Shown here piece after piece: positions 10,976 to 21,592 of a stretch of DNA of 64,000 nucleotides (the first letter of the stretch is position 1; each line of letters begins with the position of its first letter). The stretch is from Larix kaempferi (Eukaryota; Streptophyta; Pinopsida; Pinales; Pinaceae), in assembly GCA_027924585.1 (NCBI GenBank), contig BSBM01001138.1, forward strand, positions 9,968,001 to 10,032,000, written 5' to 3'. The notes under the pieces were generated by a model, which was given only the letters and a program-made list of their open reading frames with translations, searched no databases and was not told the DNA's origin. The position numbers and the translations under genes are program-made.

Positions 10976-11413
10976 GTGTTGGTGGTGTTTCAGATGTCAA
11001 CCAGTTTGTTCATAGGATTTGCTAATGGCGCTAGTTGTCACACTCGTAATCTTTCTTCAGCCCCTTGGGTGATCTATTCACCTACAAGTCAGCTAGTTTC
11101 ATCAGGAGGCACTTGTTTAGGTCCTGCTACTAATAACATGGTTGAGTATAGTGTTGTTATTGATCTGCTCATAGATGCTTTATTACGTGGTGTTTGATGT
11201 ATTGAGGTTAGACTTGATTCCGAGCTAATCTTGTCTCAGCTTAATTGTGAGTATGGAGTCATAGATCCTTCTTTGCTACGTCAGTTCTTTAAATTTAGGC
11301 TACTTGAAAGACAATTTAACTTTATTACATATAAACATATTTCAAGAGATCAAAATTCTATAATTGATGGTTATGCAAATTACATCCTCGATTGGATTTT
11401 GTACCATACATAG
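10976..11413 (+). pseudogene. Second (aRNH-type) RNase H of the Tat-like gypsy element
   Basis: A ribonuclease H fold follows the integrase tail after about 70 bp. Visible pieces are GFANGASCHTRNL (family F.DGAS; the Asp appears lost), GPATNNMVEYSVVIDLL (catalytic Glu in NN.AEY), VRLDSELILSQL (catalytic Asp in DS.L...QL) and ITYKHISRDQNSIIDGYAN (H.R..N..AD..AN). One in-frame TGA at 11195-11197 falls where the family often has Arg (GVRCIEV), so it may be a CGA-to-TGA change. Some plant Tat-lineage elements acquired a second RNase H. A position after integrase, as here, is a useful lineage marker. Otherwise it could be a stray LINE RNase H, but the context argues against that. Confidence 0.72.
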
Positions 11414-11678
11414 TAATTTAATAACCATACACACATAGCAAACACATGTAAATATAATCGATATATGTATATAAGTAGGTCCAAAATACAAAAAGAGTTT
11501 GGGTCTCCATATCCAGTCAATAATACATATCAATATACAAAAATCGGGTTTATAGCCTCAAATGATGCAAGTATCACTATGGAGAGTTTGGAGCCTCAGC
11601 TGCCTCAACCACTACCTCCCTATAACACATAACTAGCCTAGCTACTTTACAGAGTAGTCTAATCCATGCAGGGGGCAC

Positions 11679-12885
11679 TCACACTACATGCTCCTGCATG
11701 TCCATAAGCATCCATTCAATATGGAAGGTAGGAACATCATGAGTAAGCCAGCTCATCTTTCCCTCAATATTCCTGAGCATGGCATCTGCTCTTCCTGCCT
11801 CAACTAGTCGTACAAACACCCTTGGGTGTCCAACTAGTCGCACTGGTCCGATATATGCATTAAATACTTTGTTATTACTAAAACTCACCAAAATATATAC
11901 ATGTACATAGTTACAAATAAAATTCATAAAAAATTAATATTACCAAACAAAAATCATACCTATATCTCTCCAAGCTTCCCCTGGAGGGAGCATGAGCTCA
12001 GGGTATACTCGGAAGTCCAAAGCTGGATACGGGAACTATTCAAAGGCAGGTACCTACTGGCTCCACTATCCAAGGAAATCATCATCATCATATGAAGTCA
12101 TGGTGTCTCCACCTCACTGTCTAATAAATACATCACTCCATCAAACAAATCTTGGTTTGCAATGGTCAATAGGTGGAAGAGCTACTCTTGGGCTAAAGCT
12201 AGGAACCCTCTCAAAGAAGAATGCAGCTAAGATACTGCCATACCCAAAGTTTTTCTTCTTTCCCATCCTACATTTAGTAAGTTGGTGTTTCATATTCACC
12301 AACAAGCCAGTACACCAATCAAATATCACATTTCAGAGGCATTCCACACCTATTTGCATGTATTTGCGAGTGGCTAGGTTTAGTGCCGTAGTACCCCCCA
12401 CTCGGTTAATTGTGCTCATAATAACTTTTAGTGGAAAGCTAGCAATTTGACTTATTTCAATTTGGCTTCCACTTTTCTCTGCTCCTGCTACACAATAGGT
12501 GTTGACATAGTCCTGCACGGAGAGAGGCCCAAATCCATGGAATGTACCCTTGACATTTACTACCTCTCCACGATGGGATAATCCGGTAATAAAATAAATA
12601 TCATCCACCGTGAGCTCTAATATCTCACCATGAAGGTTGAAAACCCCTTGGTCGGTATCCCAAATATGTACTAGAGTCTCAAGGAGTTTTGGTTGTGCCC
12701 TCATATTTGACGTTCGAATTTCTTTTAACAATCCATATCGGCGCAATGCATTTAAATTCAAGGGATCTACCATGGCATCTCTATCCATGCTCTCATGTTC
12801 TTGTTCCCTCCAGACTAGCAACATATCAGCAAGCAAACCATTATTTTGGATGAGCGTTGAGTTTTTGAAGCCAAACCGTGCTACC
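11679..12885 (-). pseudogene. Plant-mobile-domain-like pseudogene, antisense to the gypsy fragment
   Basis: A multi-part minus-strand gene remnant. The first part (12885-12336) opens after an apparent 3' splice site (tgtag) with VARFGFKNSTLIQNNGLLAD and has the family's core LLETLVHIWDTDQGVF and LTVDDIYFITGLSHRGE. A frame change leads to FDWCTGLLVNMKHQLTKCR and FGYGSILAAFFFERVP (12329-12141). A third part (12140-11960) reads FPYPALDFRVYPE and LPPGEAWRDIG, ending at a good 5' splice site (atag then gtatga). The last part (11870-11679) reads GPVRLVGHPRVFVRLVEAG. The PMD fold is found in MULE and gypsy transposons and in a few host silencing proteins. Antisense extra ORFs of PMD type are known in some plant Ty3/gypsy elements. 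At least one stop and two frame changes inactivate it. Its cellular function is unknown. Confidence 0.68.
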
Positions 12886-12899
12886 TACAGGTGTTAATT

Positions 12900-13739
12900 A
12901 TCTTAGTAGCGTCCTACTATAGAGTGAAGATCCATTCACCCATGATTTTTCATTGAACACGCTAGTGTAATAAATTTCACCCGCGGGTATGAACTTTTAA
13001 ATTTAAATGCTTAATAAAAACTCAAAAAATTCACCAAAAATCACTAAAACTATATGTAAAATGAAGAGAAAAGGGAGATGAATTACCTACAACTGACGGA
13101 ATGAAGAACGATCCACTGGTTTGATCACAATCGACAATCGAAGTTTTAGGGATTTTTGGCCCTTTACTATGGTAAAATGGTAAATAATTTAGTTTTTACA
13201 CCCTTTTGGCTATTTGTGGTAAATATTTTTTTGAATTTTACCCCCTTTATATAGTCTAATATATATTTTTTATGTCATATTTTTTTATTGTGACCAACAA
13301 TGAAGGTGTTTGGACTAAGCCAACAAGCAAGAAGATGGTTCTATAAGGTTTTTTGTCCACATTAGTACTTGAAAAAGGTTTGTTCATCACGTCATATAGG
13401 TTAGGTTACCATTGCATTACACTTTGCATTGATACCTCACCATGTTTGTATGCCATAAGACCTCTTTTTCTCCATGGACTGTGACATTAAACCTTCTTAT
13501 CTCCCAGTATCGTCATTGTTCTTCCATGGATAGTGCTTACCTTACACGGGACACTTTAGTTAGCACACCTTTCTCCATATCGTTTCCCATGTTCCCAGTT
13601 GCTAGGTTTGGGATCCTTCTTAGTTAATTTGTGATTTGCAAGAAGAATTGCATACTCTTTTTATTGCTTGTTGACCAACCTTTTATAAAGCTGCCATCCA
13701 TGTGGATTTTTCTTCATGCTCTTGTTAGACTCCTTAAAA
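12900..13739. other. No gene recognised; probable end of the gypsy remnant
   Basis: AT-rich sequence without a supported frame. It may contain the remains of the 3' LTR of the Tat-like element, but no TG...CA pair, polypurine tract or duplication is evident. Confidence 0.35.
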
Positions 13740-13852
13740 TTGACAAGATTGAAAGGAGGAAACTGCATTAGTGATTTTGAAGCTTGACGTTTCAATCTCT
13801 CTCTAAGATCATAATAAGGAGTTGATGCCTACCAAACAAAAAGGATAATCAA
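13740..13852 (+). repeat. Left arm of an inverted repeat surrounding LINE-C
   Basis: The reverse complement of this arm matches 21489-21592 at about 80% by eye, including gcagtttcctcctttcaa and ttgattatccttt. Without LINE-C the two arms would be only about 320 bp apart, so LINE-C jumped into the loop of an older palindromic element. A TATA-like tataaatag lies at about 13872 in that loop. Confidence 0.7.
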
Positions 13853-14131
13853 GAGGCCAACAATCCACATGTATAAATAGGGTTTGAGAATTAGGGTAGA
13901 TAGTTTTTAGATTTATGTGAGGGTAAGGTTTAATCAAAGCTTTGGCTAGGTTAATAGTGAGAAGACCTTTAATTATTTTAATTTTAATATGAAAAGGAGT
14001 AAAGCTTTATAATGGAAACTAAGACTTTTTAGGAGAGCTATGTTAATATAAACGAGGATACAAATGTTTGTAGTATAAAGGAAGCAAAAATCATATAAAA
14101 TCATATGTGTTATATTATACTATATTTTATT
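13853..14131. other. Loop of the inverted repeat, left of LINE-C
   Basis: AT-rich with a possible TATA element (tataaatag, about 13872) and no frame. It is continuous with 21462-21488 once LINE-C is removed. Confidence 0.4.
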
Positions 14132-14146
14132 ATAAAATAATATGTG
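14132..14146. repeat. LINE-C target-site duplication, 3' side
   Basis: The 15-bp sequence ataaaataatatgtg is identical at 21447-21461 and directly abuts the A-tail (T-run from 14147). It fixes both ends of LINE-C. Confidence 0.85.
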
Positions 14147-14519
14147 TTTTTTTGTAAATAAAAAGGAATTATATTACTTCAGAAAGCAGATTACAAAAAG
14201 CGCTTAAAGCGCAGCCCATGGCTTATACAGTGCTGACAGTCTTTGCATGATACCCACAGTATTACAAAAAGAGGAACAATAACCAAAGCTAAACCCAGAC
14301 CCAGACCCTACAACCAAATACATATTACTTAGAGGAGACACCCAAAAATCAGCCATAAATCCGAGAAGTTAAAAAGAACAGAGAGTAACCACCACAAAAT
14401 ACGATCTTGCACCTAAATACATACTGCTTGAGATAACAACCGAATACCAACCATAGTGCCGAGAGGAAGAAAAAGGAAATAGAACAACCATCATAGACAC
14501 CGGGGACCGCAGAGCGGCG

Positions 14520-15184
14520 TTAGGCGACAACGATGATGTTTGCATCTTCGGTCATCCTCTGATTGCCTTTCTCAGTTGGACCAATAGCCAAATCCTCCTG
14601 AGTCTTCTACTTCTACGTTTGTGCCTTCTGAATCGGAGCAGGCTAGCGACGAGAGATGGGCCTAGCCAAATCCACATCCTCTAAGCTAGGATAACAAAAG
14701 ACAGGCCAATTTTCTTGGCGATAGCATCTATCTTGAGGTGCATCAGCCTGGCATCAGCGTTGTGCGCCTTCCATGCCTTGATGAGTTCCTCGTCACATTC
14801 ATTTTTAAGATAATTTTTCATAGTCACGTGTGCCAACAGATTCTTAACAACCTAGTAGATCATCAGCATTCAATCATAGGATGAGGCACGACCAGAGGTG
14901 GTTCTTGGGTCGACTACCCAGTCTTCCACCTCACGGCGCAGATTTTCTACTGGAATGGCCCGAGCAGTATCCCACAGACGATGTTCAATCTGGTCAATCT
15001 CATCCCTAACCAAGGAGGGAATGTGCTAATGAAAGAATAGGGCAGCCTCTTGAGCTTTGGCATGCGCCATGGTCACCCGCCCCTGAGAATTACCCCTCTC
15101 AACAGATAGCTTGGAAGGACCCTTCAACTTCTTAGAGCCAGGCTCCAGATTGGAACCCGCACCCACACTACACTTTGGAGCCAT
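14520..15184 (-). pseudogene. LINE-C ORF3, conserved third ORF of unknown function
   Basis: The ORF starts at the ATG at 15184 (MAPKCSVGAGSN) and runs, with stops at 15026, about 14875 (TGA) and about 14854 (TAG) and one late frameshift, to the TAA at 14522-14520. Its 665 bases compare with 666 in LINE-D ORF3 (45251-45916). The core aligns without large gaps: REVEDWVVDPRTTSGRAS against RETEDWVADPGNTAGCAS, and KIDAIAKKIGLSFVI against KIDAIAKKIGLTFVI. About half of the residues are identical in the middle two thirds; the ends are freer. Two of the stops face Arg and Trp in LINE-D, as expected for decay. I recognise no known domain; it looks helical and charged, with a basic N-terminus. It could be a nucleic-acid-binding accessory protein or an acquired host fragment. 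Confidence 0.75.
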
Positions 15185-15521
15185 CTTCCCAAACCAGACA
15201 GAGTTAGGCAGCCGGCCTAAACAGAAACTATCACCCTCACACCCCCGAGCAACCTTACAACTCACAGAAGACAGGATGATCTTAAACTGAGGCCGACAAC
15301 TATCAAACATGTGAGGCTATAAGTAACCAAAGGCTGCGTGAGCATACCATCATCAAAACATCGATCTTTTCCCATCTCGTAAAAGTTGATACTTATGAAA
15401 CTTCCTGCACCATCAAAGATCATTAAACAAACACTTATGGCTAGAAGAGGAAAGCTACACGAAGCAATCCTATTGTACAGAGCCTGCCCAAAGATGTACA
15501 TGAAAGGACTGCAGATACGAT

Positions 15522-18500
15522 TTAAACCGTTGGAGGAGGACAATCCTCGCGTGGCAATCCATGGTGATTGGACACCCCATTACTCCTCCCGGAGCGCCCC
15601 CTATCAGAATCATGAGGGATAGAGGCACCATCTACTTGCTGATGGAATTTATCGAGATCTGCATTGGCCAAGTGGCGGCAATTAGAAACCCAAGTGTTAT
15701 GTCGGAAATTTTCCAGTGTGCCCACTGGGATGGCCCTACCATCATTTGTACCTTGGTTTGCTAATAATTTTGCCACATTATTGGCATCCCTGCGAACGTG
15801 ACAAAAAGTGATGGCATTGTGGTTCGTCAACAACGATTTCAGGTGATCGAGTTTGTATAGCAAGTGTCAGCTAGAGGAAACTTTCGCGGGGGATTGGCCG
15901 TTGGCGAGCCGCTTTTCCACGTGGATAATAACGTGGGAGTCCCCCTCTAGAATAGGAGGGAACCAACCTTTGTTAACCACCAGGATGATGCCCTGTAAGA
16001 GACCCTCCAGCTCAGCGGAATTGTTGGAGTCGACACCAATGTTAATGAAAAAAACTTTGAGAATTATTCCCGCTCCATCCCTGCAAAATCCACCAAAACC
16101 TGCTATTCCAGGGTTACCCCGGGATGCCCCATTGAAATTAATTTTAAAGACCTGATCCTGGGGAGGAGACCAGAACAGAGGACTGGAGGGCTGACATATC
16201 TTTGGTCTTATGCGCAGGCCTTCCAAATCAGAACTACCAATTCCCCAGCCCAAGGCAATGCGACGATCTCCCTCCGACAGATCGCAATCCTTATCCCCCC
16301 AAGTAATACTTTGGATAGTTTCTTTCATGTTAGTGACAAGCACATTCCATATATGCTCGATGGTATGATTTTTGTCCCTGAAGATATGGTGATTTGCTCC
16401 TTCCATACATTCCAGATGACCATCCCGGGAAACATAAGCCACAAGGTCGCAATGATCAGATTTGAGAAGGCTTTGAGGTTCCAGTCTTTGAGGGTCTGAG
16501 CCGGGTGATTGCAACCCTGTCACTTCGGTGGAAAATCATGGCACCCCGATCCCATAAAGAGGAGGAAAAGGGGCAACTATCTAGTAAGTGCCCAGAGGTT
16601 TCCTCAGAAAGGAAACATAAGGGACACCGTGATGGGCCAACAATCCCTATCTTTCCTTAGATTTTCACTGGTTAGAATTCTTCCCCAAGCAACCAACCAA
16701 CAGAAAACTGCAACTTTAGGCTAGAGGTTCATCCCCCATACCTTCTTCCAACTGCTGTCACCCCCATCGTTGTTGTTAATTCGAATGTAATAGGCCTCCT
16801 TGATACTGAAGGCACCTTTCGGGTTGTAGCCCCAACAGAGATTATCAGGCCCCATTTTGACATGGATGACACGATCCCTAAGCATGGTCTCGAAAGCCCT
16901 GCGATCCTCAATATTGATTTGACCTTCCATCCATCCGCAATCCAACCACTGTCTGTGCCCGTCAGCTGGGGCCACCTCCCAGTAGTCACAAAGTTTAAGC
17001 TTGCCTTCAGCCAAACCTTTGGCGCGAATGTCCTGCCATCTGGGGTCAGCACCGAGTTTGGGAAATTGATTCCACGAATCATCCCAAAAGTATGCATAAT
17101 CACCATTGTAGATTTCCCAGAAGCTATGATCTTGCACTAAAGTACGACCAAAGAAGGCTTTTTCCCAGATATGGGAGCCATTCCTGATGTCATTCAAACA
17201 AATAAGATTCCCACGGGTCCTATCATTGGCATACTTCACATGCCACAATCGAGCCCAGGTTTCCAAGGTGTGGTTACACCACCTCCACCTGATTTTGGCT
17301 CCAAAAAATGCACTAAGAATCTTTGGGTCTCTAATGCCAAGGACACCTTTATCCTTAGGATTGCAGAGCTTATCCCAACCAACCAGAGCAAACTTAGACT
17401 TTTCCTCCCTTCCACCCCAAAGGAAATTTCGTTGGATGCTCCCTATTTCTTTAAGAACATACTTAGGGGCTGAGAGCATATAGAAGAGGTAAACAAGCAT
17501 AGTAGGAGAACAGACTTAACCAAGACCAGTCAGCTAGGGAGATTTAAGGGTTTTAGCGTCCAACAGGCTAGCCTTTTCCGGATCCTATCAATCAAATCTT
17601 TCCAAGAAACCTTCCAGATGGTGCCCTCCGTGAGAGGAATACCCAGGTACTTGGAAGGAAGGGAGCCTTTGGCATAGCCTAAAATCCTCAGAATATTTCG
17701 CTGTGTAATCTCTACAGTGTGAAAGAAGAAAACTTGAGATTTAGTCGGATTGAATTCAAGCCCATATGCCTTTGCAAAAAGTTTTAAGCCCTTTTTGAAG
17801 ACACAGGCTTCTTGGACTGAAGATTGCCCCATTAGCATGGTATTGTCAACAAATTGTTGGTGCGTTTGCTTATCCATCCCAGGGTGGAGGAGAAGGCCGC
17901 AGATACTGCCATCATTTGCTAAGCTCTAGAGGAGTCTGCTCAAACCCTCTGCCATCAGGATAAAGAGAAAAGGCGAGAGGGGATCCCCTTGACGAATGCC
18001 CCGAGAAGCCTGTAAGATTCTCAAGGGGGAGCCATTGAGCAAGATGGAGTAGAAAGGAGTGGAAATTAGATTCATAATCCAGTTCACCCAAGTCCTGTCA
18101 AAACAAAAAGTGTATAGGATGCCCCGCATGTACTGCCAACTAAGCTTATCATAGGCTTTGGCTAAATCCAGCTTGATTAACATACCGGGCTTCTTAGTAA
18201 GCTTCAAGGAGTGGATAGTCTCATGCACTAGAATGATTCCATCCACAATTTGTCTCCCTTCCACAAATCCAAACTGCTCTGGGCTAATTAGAGAGGGAAC
18301 TAGAGGCTGGAGCCTATTGGCAATCACTTTGGTAATGATTTTGTAGATAACATTACACAGGGCTATGGGTCTGAATTTTCCAAGGGAATCAACGCCTTCC
18401 TCCTTCAGGATGAGAGAAAGAAAGGTCGCATTGAAGGCTTTTAGCACCCCACTGCATTTATGAGATTCTTCAACAATTCCCAGAACTTCCTCCTTGATCA

Positions 18501-19937
18501 TATCCTACAACGAGTGGAAAAAATTGGTGGTAAAGCCATCTGGTCCCGAAGCCTTCCCAAGAACCATCTGGTGCATAGCTTCCTCAACTTCCTGCAAAGA
18601 CACTGACTTGTTCAATAGCTCATTATGGTCTCTGGTAACCAATCTGGGGATGAGATGAGTGATGTGAGAGATAGCATGGCTCCGATCTACCCTATCTTCT
18701 TGTAAGACTGAAGCAAAGTGGTTAACCAGTTCATCCTCAATCTCACCTCTTGTTTCCACTTGACTCCCATCATCTTTTTTGAGCCTGAAGATCTTTGATT
18801 TGTGGCGGTTTTGGATAACCGTATTATGAAAGAATTTTGTATTCTTTTCCCCATCTTGGAGCCAATGATTCCTGGATTTTTGTTTCCAGAAGATCTCCTC
18901 TTGCCTCTCCCTGTATTCTAGTTGATCCAGCAGGAGGTGTTCCCTCTACCTTAAAGCATCATCCCATCCCTCATTCATACCTATACGTTGGAGTTGCTCC
19001 AAGTCTTCGGTCAACTTTTTCTTATCCTGGAAGATGTTGCCAAAGTATTCCTTGTTCCAGGTACAAATTTTGGATTTGAGGGCTTGATTTTTTTTTGAAA
19101 TTGAAACATTCCAGTGCCCTCCGGGGGGACCAACTCCTGCCACCACAGTCTCACCAAATCTTTGAAGTCTTTATGCTCCAACTAAAACTGCTCAAATCTA
19201 AAAGGCTTAAGAAGGACATTGTTTGACCAATCCCAGTTTAGATAGATAGGCTAATGATCAGAGACCCCAGATGACATCACACTAGCACTGACTTCACCCG
19301 TGCCATGGGAAATATCTTCAGTAGTCAGAAATCTATCAATTCTGGAAGCAACAAGGTGTTGACCTCCCCGTTTATTGTTCCAGGTGTGCTAGCCATTTCC
19401 AGTCTCAATGTCAATAAAGAGGCTATGGGAAAAAAGCTCCCTAAAGGCTTCTTGGTACCTATCCAGAACTCTCCTGCCACCCTTCTTCTCATCCAACGAG
19501 GAAATGAGGTTAAAATCTACTCCCACTATCCAGGAACCAGAAGCAGCCTGCTCAGCCATCCAGGATAAAAATCCCATAAAAGACCGCTTCCGGGGAAAAG
19601 CACTAGGACCGTAAATGTTAACCAGGGTACCTCTCGCCCTCGAATCTAAAAGGGTAAAGGTGGAGGAAATGGAAAACTGATTAGGTCTCCAATCAGACAG
19701 GTGCAGAGAATGAGGGAGCCATAAGACTGCCAAACCGCCTGCCATACCTGAAGCATCCATAGCTATAATTTTACAACCTTTCCAGATCCTTTGGCCAACC
19801 TGCTCCATGGTTTCAGAACTACATTTAGTTTCCTATAAAAATAGAACATCAGGTTTCTCCTTCTTGATCTTTCTTGCCAGAGTTTTCACTTTCCTTGGGT
19901 GATTACACCCTCGAATATTCCAGGATATGAGATTCAT
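15522..19937 (-). pseudogene. LINE-C ORF2: endonuclease, RT, zinc region, RNase H
   Basis: ORF2 starts at the ATG at 19937 (MNLISWNIRGCNHPRK), sharing ATGA with the ORF1 stop. Endonuclease: ETKC (preceded by a stop where LINE-D has Gln), IYGPS, GVDFNLISS (family GDFN) and SDH. RT: GKASGPDGF, FRPIALCNVIYKIITK, motif A DLAKAYDKLSW, motif B SRGIRQGDPLSPFLF, and motif C QQFVDNTMLMG with the second catalytic Asp changed to Asn. Zinc region: FALVGWDKLCNPKDKGVLG onward (17500-16600). RNase H: FKINFNGASRGNPGIAGFGG (first Asp is Asn), SAELEGLLQG, EGDSHVI and HVRRDANNVAKLLAN. Stops at 19833, 19389, 19251, 18505, 17926, 16721 and 15867 fall at Trp or Gln codons of LINE-D. The C-terminal frame ends at 15522. 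Confidence 0.87.
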
Positions 19938-21333
19938 TGGGTAACCTTGATGGCTTCAGAAAAGGCCACCCTGATCGTCAGGTTCTGGCCAGATTCGATG
20001 AGTCTCACTCCAATCTCTGCAATTCTTTGTCTGTTTGACTTCCTACCCCATTTCACTTCCTCCTCCGGGGACTTCCTTTTGCTCCCTTTGTGAGGATCTG
20101 ATGAGATCCCAAGCTTCTGGAAAGCTTTGGATTTGATGATTGCCTTCTGCAGAAGCTCTATTTGCCTATGCAAAACATAACCCTTGCCCTTTTTATTGCA
20201 TTATTTTTCGATCTCGTCAAGGTCAAGATCTCCCAGATCCATTTCTTCCTCCTCGTCCTCGTCCATAACCACCAGTTGATTTTCAGAAGGGACTGCCTCA
20301 AGCAGTGGGATTTCAGCTTCCCTTGCTATGGTTTCCAGAGGAATTTGCCCTTTGTTTCCAGCCTGGTCATCCTCAATGACTTCTTCTAGGATCTGGAACA
20401 GGTTTTTACCAATGATCCCTTTCTCAGCTCTTTCCTTACCTTTCTTTTGGTGATCCCCCGCTCTGTTCCTTCGTTTGTTACGGACTTGGGTAAATCCATC
20501 TTTTTCCTTCCCCCCTTCCTAGGACAGGTTGGGGGGGGGGGTGTCTGAGTAGTCTTCAGGAAATTTCTTCCAAAGTGACCATAGTCATGACAGATTCTGC
20601 ATTTGAAAGGGAGTTGTTCGTAGTCGAGATGTTGGATCCACTCCTCGTCATCTTAGTTCAGACTGATTGCTTCGGGAAGGTGTTTTGACAGATCCATATT
20701 GACACATATGCAAGCTTAAGCAGTGTATATTTGGAGCTTAGTCTGCTCTGCGACTTTAACAAACTCTCCTAGGGTATTGTCAATATCTTGCAAGATCTCC
20801 AGATCCCAATACTCACAGGGGAGAGAATAAAGCTTGATCCAGACAGGAGAAACTTTCATGTCCTCCATTTCAAGGTTAAATATTTCTTTCCATGGCCAGA
20901 GGTACAAACCCAAGGAGAGAAAAAAATAAGGGCCTCCTTCCAAAACCCTATCCCTGTCTTCCACATTGAAAAAAATAATTGAAAAAAACCCCTTGGCACC
21001 CAAGTGAAGATCATAGTGCCCTTTGGGGTTCCATGTGGTTTTGATCCAACAAACCAGATCTTTCTCCCATGGCCAGATCCCCACAAACTTACCAATCAAG
21101 GATTTCTCCTTCCATTGCTCAACCCTCTCTCTGATTTTTTCTGATCTCTCCTATAGAGCAGGAATAGTAAGGGTTTTGGGGAGGCATCCCCCCTGCCCTG
21201 ATCTCATGTTCCTCCCTGCCTTCGATCCACCAGTTCCACCAGATATCACATCCTCATCCCCAGACAGACTTGTAGGTCCCAAGGACGGGGCCGACATGCT
21301 TTCCCTGAGCGAAACCAGGGTAGCCAAATCCAC
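19934..21333 (-). pseudogene. LINE-C ORF1: DUF4283 and damaged zinc knuckle
   Basis: Chosen start is the ATG at 21333 (MDLATLVSLRESMSAP), the first one before the conserved region. A DUF4283 domain (about 21100-20720) has GKFVGIWPWEKDLVCW, YDLHLGAKGFFSIIFF and GGPYFF, almost the same as LINE-D. After a TAA at 20716 comes the CCHC-type knuckle CRICHDYGHFGRNF, where the last Cys is Phe. An acidic stretch (MDEDEEEEMDLGDLDLDEIEK) ends at a TAA (20203-20201). The frame continues beyond it as a conserved C-terminal region (YVLHRQIELLQKAIIKSK ... RIAEIGVRLIESG) to the TGA at 19936-19934. ORF1 proteins bind the element's RNA. The TAA at 20201 is shared with LINE-D. Confidence 0.83.
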
Positions 21334-21446
21334 AGCAAGACTTCCAGCCTACAACCAGACGAAGCTAGTCGCGGACCAAACGCGTCGCCAAAAAAATCAA
21401 ACTCTAGCGGATTTACCTCTCAATCGCTCTCCGTACATTATATAAA

Positions 21447-21461
21447 ATAAAATAATATGTG
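21447..21461. repeat. LINE-C target-site duplication, 5' side
   Basis: Second copy of ataaaataatatgtg, identical to 14132-14146. Confidence 0.85.
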
Positions 21462-21488
21462 TTATATTATTATATTGTATTATAATAT

Positions 21489-21592
21489 TTGATTATCCTT
21501 TTCGTTTGGCATGAATCAACTCCTGATGATGTTCTCAAAGAGAGATCAAAACGTTGAGCTTCAAAAGCACTAATGCAGTTTCCTCCTTTCAA
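21489..21592 (-). repeat. Right arm of the inverted repeat surrounding LINE-C
   Basis: Inverted partner of 13740-13852, sharing ttgattatcctttt.gtttgg, atcaactcct and taatgcagtttcctcc with its reverse complement. Confidence 0.7.

Larger units (their letters stand above)
14147..21446 (-). mobile_element. LINE-C, full-length three-ORF LINE (7.3 kb)
   Basis: A minus-strand non-LTR retrotransposon bounded by 15-bp target duplications. Order: 5' UTR (21446-21334), ORF1 (21333-19934), ORF2 (19937-15522, overlapping ORF1 by ATGA), a spacer of 337 bp, ORF3 (15184-14520), 3' UTR and A-tail. Its 3' end, taattccttttttatttac plus A-run as seen on the minus strand, matches that of LINE-D (ataatcttttatttac plus A-run). 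Its length matches LINE-D (7222 bp after removing insertions), so both are full-length members of one family. All three ORFs carry stops, mostly where LINE-D keeps Trp, Gln or Arg. Confidence 0.9.

Noticed and set aside
16721-17483. Plus-strand frames of 92-100 codons opposite the LINE-C zinc region
   Set aside because: Antisense shadows of ORF2; no independent similarity or initiation context.
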